A stretch of DNA of 36,502 bases from an uncultured Eubacteriales bacterium (GTDB lineage: Bacteria > Bacillota > Clostridia > Oscillospirales > Oscillospiraceae): the NCBI GenBank assembly GCA_900550165.1, contig URQY01000013.1, positions 1 to 36,502 of the forward strand, written 5' to 3'. Shown here one piece after another: positions 32,385 to 36,502 of this stretch. Every line of letters begins with the position of its first letter. Position 1 is the stretch's first letter. The position numbers and the translations under genes were made by a program. Under the pieces are notes generated by a model. The model had not been told where the DNA came from, made no database searches, and was given only the letters and a program-made list of their open reading frames with translations.

Positions 32385-33000
32385 CTAGGGGTTTGCGTTC
32401 GGGGCCATCACCGCGCGCAGGACCGTGCCGTCTGCGCGCAGCTCGCCCAGCAGCGCCAGCTCGTCGGCGGTGAACTCGCGCGCATTCTCCTCCGCGCCGT
32501 AATACTTGTTGTAGAGCTCGGTGCGCCAGTTCGGGAGCGCCTCGTTCATGCGGCCGATGGCGTAGTCGAGCTGCTCGGTGAGCGCGGCGTCCTCCCTGCG
32601 GACCATGATGTAATAGGGCGTCTCGCCGAAATTTTCAATGGTCTTCTCATCCTCGGGGATGCGGATATAGCTGTTGACCAGCGCGTCGACCTCGTCGTTG
32701 ATGAGGGCGTTGGTGAGTTCGGTCGCCATTTCGCAGCATCTCCTCACATTCGCTTGCAGACTTGTCGTAGCCGACGTAGGAAAAGGTGCATTGCAGGGAT
32801 TTGGAGAGCCCCTGCATCATCTTGTAGCCGTAGCCCGAGCGCTTGCCGTTCTCGTCCTGCATATGGTAGCAGTCGAAGGCGTAAAAGGCGACCTTGTAGT
32901 CCGGCGTTTTTGTCCGCGGCATATAGGCGGCAAATGTGTCGGTCACCATGGAAGCGATGAGCAGTATGCTCAGCATCAGCGACGATATTCTCTTGATTAT
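32385..33000 (-). pseudogene. Decayed solute-binding-domain sensor gene (truncated and frameshifted)
   Basis: Three defects are visible. (1) The ribosome site AGGAGG (33014-33009) is 8 nt before ATA (33000-32998), where a start is expected; the frame then reads IKRISSLMLSILLIASMVTDTFA, a good signal peptide. (2) After CEEMLRNG the frame is lost near 32735-32740, and the sequence continues in another frame as TELTNALINDEVDALVNSYIR, as if a stretch of the type-3 solute-binding domain had been deleted. (3) It stops at 32385 after VMAPNANP, where full-length family members (bacterial SBP domains fused to GGDEF/EAL or kinase modules) go on. A short ATG at 32976 is possible but has no ribosome site. 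Its c-di-GMP-type leader fits a former c-di-GMP signalling gene. Confidence 0.85.
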
Positions 33001-33020
33001 GCCGCATTCCTCCTGTAATG

Positions 33021-33061
33021 AAAAGGACCGCCATAGATAGCTGCCTATCTATAGTGGTCCT
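33021..33061 (-). other. Leader hairpin, possible expression platform of the second riboswitch
   Basis: AGGACC (33024-33029) pairs with GGTCCT (33056-33061), enclosing ATAGATAG/CTATCTAT. On the minus strand the stem ends in GGTCCTTTTC, a weak terminator-like tail, 12 nt before the AGGAGG of the pseudogene. Confidence 0.6.
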
Positions 33062-33065
33062 GCGT

Positions 33066-33140
33066 TTTGTTGCAGCTGGCTGCCATTTTACAGGCCCTAT
33101 AGCTTTGCGTCACAGCCTTTTGACTGCTTTGCCGAATGAT
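33066..33140 (-). promoter_or_regulatory. Shortened, probably decayed c-di-GMP-I (GEMM-I) riboswitch
   Basis: Minus strand order: CGGCAAAGC (from 33134), P2 stem CAGTC-AAAA-GGCTG, the hallmark GACGCAAAGC (33111-33102) followed by TATAGGGCCT, then ATGGCAGCCAGCTGC (ends ~33071). This is the GEMM-I order. Two features look worn compared with the first copy at 9984-10074: the P2 loop is AAAA, not GNRA, and the P3 arm is only GGCCTGTAAAATGGC, lacking the usual distal hairpin. The P1 pairing is also short. It precedes a pseudogene, so ligand control may already be lost. Confidence 0.68.
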
Positions 33141-33151
33141 TTATTTTTAGT

Positions 33152-33176
33152 GCCGCGCTCCGGGGCGGAGCGCGGC
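33152..33176. other. GC-rich hairpin upstream of the decayed riboswitch
   Basis: Perfect 10-bp stem GCCGCGCTCC/GGAGCGCGGC with a 5-nt loop, no T tract on either strand. The rest of 33178-33311 holds only a weak promoter-like pair (TTCTGT, 18 nt, TATAAA on the minus strand, 33268-33239, confidence low) and AT-rich sequence. Confidence 0.5.
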
Positions 33177-33311
33177 CTGCGGCCTGCTGTCCGGCACTCG
33201 ATCGTCGGCGCTGCCGCAAGCATGAAATTAACAGCAAATTTATATCGCCAATATAGCGTAATACAGAACGCTTTTCAATAGTTTTCTGCAAAAACGGACG
33301 GAAATGGGGAC

Positions 33312-34961
33312 TTATTCCTCCTGTGCGCCGATGCGGACGGTGCGGCCGCCGAGACTCTCATATACGCGGTGCGAGATGGAGAGCACCGTGCGCCCTTCGG
33401 ACGCGCGGCGCAGCGCGTCCAGCACGCGCGCTTCCGTTTCGGCGTCGAGGTTGGCGGTGATCTCATCGAGCAGCAGCACGGCGGGGTCCGCAGCCGCGGC
33501 GCGCGCGATGGACAAAAGCTGCCACTCGCCCTGGGAGAAGAGCCCGTCCGTGCAGGGGGCGTCATAGCCGCCCAGCAGCGCGCGGATGACCGCGTCAAGT
33601 CCGGCGAGCCGGGCGGCGTGCTCGGCCATTTCCCGGCTGATGCGCGCATCGCCCAGCGTGATCTGGTCGAGCACCGTGCCCGGCTCGCGGGCAAAGTGCT
33701 GCTCCACGCAGCCGATGCAGGCGCGGCGCTCTTCGTCCGTGATGGCGGAAACATCCACACCGCCGACGGTGATGCTGCCCGCCTCGGGGTGATAAAGTCC
33801 CAGCAGCAGGCGGAAGACCGTGCTCTTGCCCGCACCCGTGCGGCCGACGAGCGTGACCTGCTCACCGGCTTTCACGGTGAAGGAAAGATCCTTGAGCACG
33901 GTGTGCTCGCCGTAGCCGAAGGTCACGTGAGAAAGCACGACGTCTCCGCGGGGAACGGCGCTGCTGCGCGGCGCGGGGATATCGCGCTCCGGCAGGGCAA
34001 GGAACGCGTCGATGCGCTTCACGCCCGCCATCGCGGACTGGATGGTCTGGATCTCCGTGCCGAGGCTCTCGATGGGGCCGAAGATGCGGGAGACATAGCC
34101 GATGATGGTGACAGCCGTGCCGACGGACATACCGAAGAGCGTCAGGATGTGTGCATCGCCGGAGGCGGAGAGCAGCATCACCGCGCCGACCACGGCGGCG
34201 TTCAGCACGAGCACGACGGGGGAGTAGACCGCGTCATAGAAATTTGTTTTTTCGACGGCAGCGTAGCTTTCACCGAGGCGGCGGTCATAGCGCGCCTCCG
34301 TGTAGTCCTCGAGCCCGAGGGCGCGCAGCGTGCGCAGGTTGTGCAGCGCCTCGGGCACCTGACCGGAAATGGCTGCGACGGCGCGGCGATTTTCGAGCTG
34401 GGCTGTGAGCATTCGCTTCTGCACGCGGCGCGTGAAGGCGGTCAGCAGCGGCAGCACGAGCAGAAGCACCAGCGCAAGGCCGGTATTTTTCACGGCGATG
34501 ACCGCGAGAATGGAGACGATGCGGCAGGCGTCTGCCGCCATTGAGATCACGCCCGAGGTGAACAGCGTCTCCACCGTGTCGACATCGCCGGAAAAGCGCG
34601 CGGCGATCGCACCGGGGTCCTGCTCTGCAAGCGCCGCGGCGGGCAGCCGCGTGAGCTTTGTTGACATTTCCGAGCGCAGCGCATGGGTCATCTTCTGCCC
34701 GAACATCTCAAGAAGCGTTTCCTGCGCTGAGGAGAGCGCGCCCTCGAGCGCAAGACTGCCGAAATAGAGCAGTGCTGCCGTGAAGACGAGCGGCGTTCCG
34801 CCGCTGAGCGAGTCGACGATGCGGCCGAGCAGCAGCGGCGGCAGAAGGGACGCAAGCACCGAGGCTGCCGCGCAGAGGACGGTCCCGGCACTGAGGAGCC
34901 TGTGCGCTGCCGCGGCGCTGCGCACGGCGGCAAAGACGCCGTTTTTCGTGTTACGCTTCAT
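33312..34961 (-). CDS. ABC exporter subunit (transmembrane domain + ATPase), consensus Walker B, degenerate signature
   Basis: 549 residues from ATG 34961 behind GGAGG; an in-frame GTG 9 nt upstream is less likely. Residues ~20-310 form the exporter membrane domain with about six helices. The ATPase domain has Walker A GRTGAGKST (~380), Walker B VLLLDEITANLD with the catalytic Glu, and SISHR with the switch His, but its signature is FSQGEW instead of LSGGQ. Together with the next gene upstream (LSGGQ but DD after Walker B) it would form a heterodimer with one degenerate ATP site, as in TM287/288-type exporters (known architecture). The ATGA start overlaps the upstream stop. Drug, lipid or peptide export; the substrate is unknown. 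Confidence 0.95.
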   Translation of the reverse strand: MKRNTKNGVFAAVRSAAAAHRLLSAGTVLCAAASVLASLLPPLLLGRIVDSLSGGTPLVFTAALLYFGSLALEGALSSAQETLLEMFGQKMTHALRSEMSTKLTRLPAAALAEQDPGAIAARFSGDVDTVETLFTSGVISMAADACRIVSILAVIAVKNTGLALVLLLVLPLLTAFTRRVQKRMLTAQLENRRAVAAISGQVPEALHNLRTLRALGLEDYTEARYDRRLGESYAAVEKTNFYDAVYSPVVLVLNAAVVGAVMLLSASGDAHILTLFGMSVGTAVTIIGYVSRIFGPIESLGTEIQTIQSAMAGVKRIDAFLALPERDIPAPRSSAVPRGDVVLSHVTFGYGEHTVLKDLSFTVKAGEQVTLVGRTGAGKSTVFRLLLGLYHPEAGSITVGGVDVSAITDEERRACIGCVEQHFAREPGTVLDQITLGDARISREMAEHAARLAGLDAVIRALLGGYDAPCTDGLFSQGEWQLLSIARAAAADPAVLLLDEITANLDAETEARVLDALRRASEGRTVLSISHRVYESLGGRTVRIGAQEE

Positions 34962-36502
34962 GCAGGGCACCTCCGGCCTGGCTCTCGTAGAGCGCGCGGT
35001 ATGCCGGAGCGCGCAAGGAGCTCTTCGTGCGTGCCGACGCTGATTTTGCCGTCTTCCATGAAGACGACCCTTTGCATCTCGGGAAAGTGGTACAGCCGGT
35101 GCGAGATGAGAAAGACGACCTTGTCGCGCGCGTAGGTCTGCAAATTGGCAAAAACGGTGTCCTCGGTCGCGCGGTCAAGCGCGGAGAACGGATCGTCCAG
35201 CACGAGAACGGGGCGCGGATGCGCGAGCGTGCGCGCAAGCGCCAGTCGCTGCGCCTGACCGCCCGAGAGCCGCACACCGCTGCTGCCGACGACGGTATCG
35301 AGCCCATGCTCCATCGCGCGGACTTCGCCGTCGAGCGCGGTCAGGGAGAGAAATGCCATCGCGTCGCCGTCCCCACCGCAGAGGACGTTGGCGCGCACGC
35401 TGTCGTTCCACAGCTCGGGGTCATGACCGAGATAGCCGACTGTCGCCGCGATCTCGCGCGGCGCGAGCGAGGACAATTCGCGCCCGCCGAAGGTCACGGA
35501 GCCGCCGTAGGGCTGCTCGCAGAGGAAGACGCGCCCGAGCGTCGACTTGCCGCAGGCCACGGGCCCGGTGATGCCGATGATCTCGCCGGGACGGGCGGCA
35601 AGAGACAGCCCCTCGAAGACGGGCTTGCCGCCTTCGTAGGCGAAGGAGAGATTTTTGAGCACGACGTTCTGCGCCGCCGGAGCATCGAGCGGCGGGAGCA
35701 ACTCGGGCATTTTCATCAGCGGCTTGATGCGCTTCCAGGAGACCTCCGCGCGGTGCACGGCGTTGAAGAGCTTTGCGGCCTTGGCGGATTTGGTCGAGAG
35801 CTTCAGAAAACAGGAGAGAAACGTCGTGAACGCGGCGATATCCCACGTGCTCCAGCCCGTGCCGAGTACGTTTTTTGCGCCAAACCACAGGATGAAGAGC
35901 ACGCTCACATTGGACAGGACGAGATAAAGCGGCGGCAGCGCCGACTGCCAGACGTTGGCGCGCACGGCGGAGCGCTCGTAGCGGTCCAGTACGGCTTCGT
36001 AGCGCGCCTCCTGTGTTTTTTCGCAGCCGTAGACGCGGTAGGTGACGGCGTTTTTCGCGCGGTCGAGCGTTGCGGCGCTGAGCGCTGCGGCGGACTTTTT
36101 ATAGGCTGCGCCCGCGCGCTGGACGACCCCTTTCATCGCCTCGGCGCAGATGTATGAGATCGGCGGGAAGATCAGGCACAGCAGCGCGAGCCGCCGGTCG
36201 TAGACAAGCAGCATCCCGACGTAGCCCGCGAGCGCCACGCCGGTGTCGAAGAGCTCGGTGGTGAATTTGCGCATCCCCTCGGCGCAGTCGTCCACATCGG
36301 AGATGGCCTTGGTCATCAGCTCGCCCACGCCTTCGCGCTCGACGGCGCTGCGGCTCTGGCGGACAAGGTTTGCAAAGAGCACGCCCTTCATGCGGCGGTC
36401 GATGTTGTTGGCAAAGCGGCGGACGTAAAAGCGCTTGACAAAGCGCGCGGCCTGCACGAGCAGCGTGACGGCGACGTAGGCGAGCACGAGCACGACCATC
36501 GC
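34958..36502 (-). CDS. ABC exporter partner subunit, N-terminus outside the window
   Basis: 514 residues visible; the frame runs off the right end. The membrane domain is followed by an ATPase domain with Walker A GPVACGKST, Q-loop YLGHDPELWN, signature LSGGQAQRLALART, Walker B VLVLDDPFSALD (Asp replacing the catalytic Glu), and ISHR. Translated upstream of, and coupled by 4 nt to, its partner. The last 14-20 residues (ARSGIPRALREPGRRCPA) do not look like this family; the +1 frame there reads APAYRALYESQAGGALHEA, the usual ending. A lost GC unit in GCGCGC at 35009-35014 explains this. Only the tail after the ATPase is affected. Confidence 0.93.
   Translation of the reverse strand, partial: AMVVLVLAYVAVTLLVQAARFVKRFYVRRFANNIDRRMKGVLFANLVRQSRSAVEREGVGELMTKAISDVDDCAEGMRKFTTELFDTGVALAGYVGMLLVYDRRLALLCLIFPPISYICAEAMKGVVQRAGAAYKKSAAALSAATLDRAKNAVTYRVYGCEKTQEARYEAVLDRYERSAVRANVWQSALPPLYLVLSNVSVLFILWFGAKNVLGTGWSTWDIAAFTTFLSCFLKLSTKSAKAAKLFNAVHRAEVSWKRIKPLMKMPELLPPLDAPAAQNVVLKNLSFAYEGGKPVFEGLSLAARPGEIIGITGPVACGKSTLGRVFLCEQPYGGSVTFGGRELSSLAPREIAATVGYLGHDPELWNDSVRANVLCGGDGDAMAFLSLTALDGEVRAMEHGLDTVVGSSGVRLSGGQAQRLALARTLAHPRPVLVLDDPFSALDRATEDTVFANLQTYARDKVVFLISHRLYHFPEMQRVVFMEDGKISVGTHEELLARSGIPRALREPGRRCPA

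Noticed and set aside
32744..33034. Small frames starting MRHNQENIV near the pseudogene start
   Set aside because: The frame reads out of the signal-peptide and solute-binding frame and has no family features; only its ATG coincides with the ribosome site.

Overview
This window looks like chromosome from a GC-rich, low-motility-type gut Firmicute of the Clostridia, most likely an Oscillospiraceae-like organism. This is an inference. The support is strong AGGAGG-type ribosome binding sites, consensus TTGACA/TATAAT promoters, three-copy SLH surface proteins, c-di-GMP-I riboswitches, TM1266, C_GCAxxG_C_C and ATC-hydrolase type genes, and GC-rich third codon positions. No rRNA, tRNA, CRISPR or complete insertion sequence was seen.

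Layout. 1-1923: the end of a CstA-type transporter gene and an unrecognised two-helix membrane protein gene. 1924-3753 (minus): recQ. 3787-6795: an operon that starts with a long structured leader carrying an attenuator-like terminator. It encodes a TM1266-type putative hydrogenase-system regulator and then a complete ABC importer (lipoprotein, permease, ATPase), with 4-nt start/stop overlaps at two of its three junctions. 6811-10150 (minus): a secreted SLH protein under a well-preserved c-di-GMP-I riboswitch followed by a terminator. 10202-14594: a DUF2130 protein (plus), then a YgiQ radical SAM gene translationally coupled to a histidine-phosphatase/GNAT fusion (minus). 14693-16920: a 58-residue membrane protein (plus) and oleate hydratase (minus) behind repeated operator-like sequences.

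16954-28079 (minus) is dominated by one surface operon: a 3289-residue secreted repeat protein with no visible wall anchor, and 30 nt downstream a small secreted protein that has three SLH domains. I infer that the small protein may be its wall adaptor. 28134-28983: a TetR regulator, an orphan gene tail with a terminator-like palindrome, and the promoter of the next gene. 28955-32330 (plus): a C_GCAxxG_C_C protein, then a perfect consensus promoter running straight into a terminator, two copies of a GTTAGAT/ATCTAAC palindrome, and a tight operon of LCMT/TcmP-type methyltransferase, membrane protein, alpha/beta hydrolase and ATC-hydrolase-like protein.

32385-33268 (minus) is a decayed locus: a solute-binding sensor pseudogene with several lesions, preceded by a shortened c-di-GMP-I-like aptamer. 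33312-36502 (minus): a heterodimeric ABC exporter with one degenerate ATP site and a probable GC-dinucleotide slip near the end of the upstream subunit gene.

The most interesting themes are RNA control of surface and regulatory genes (two c-di-GMP-type aptamers, one intact and one decayed; one unidentified three-helix leader upstream of TM1266) and the anchorless giant surface protein paired with an SLH protein.
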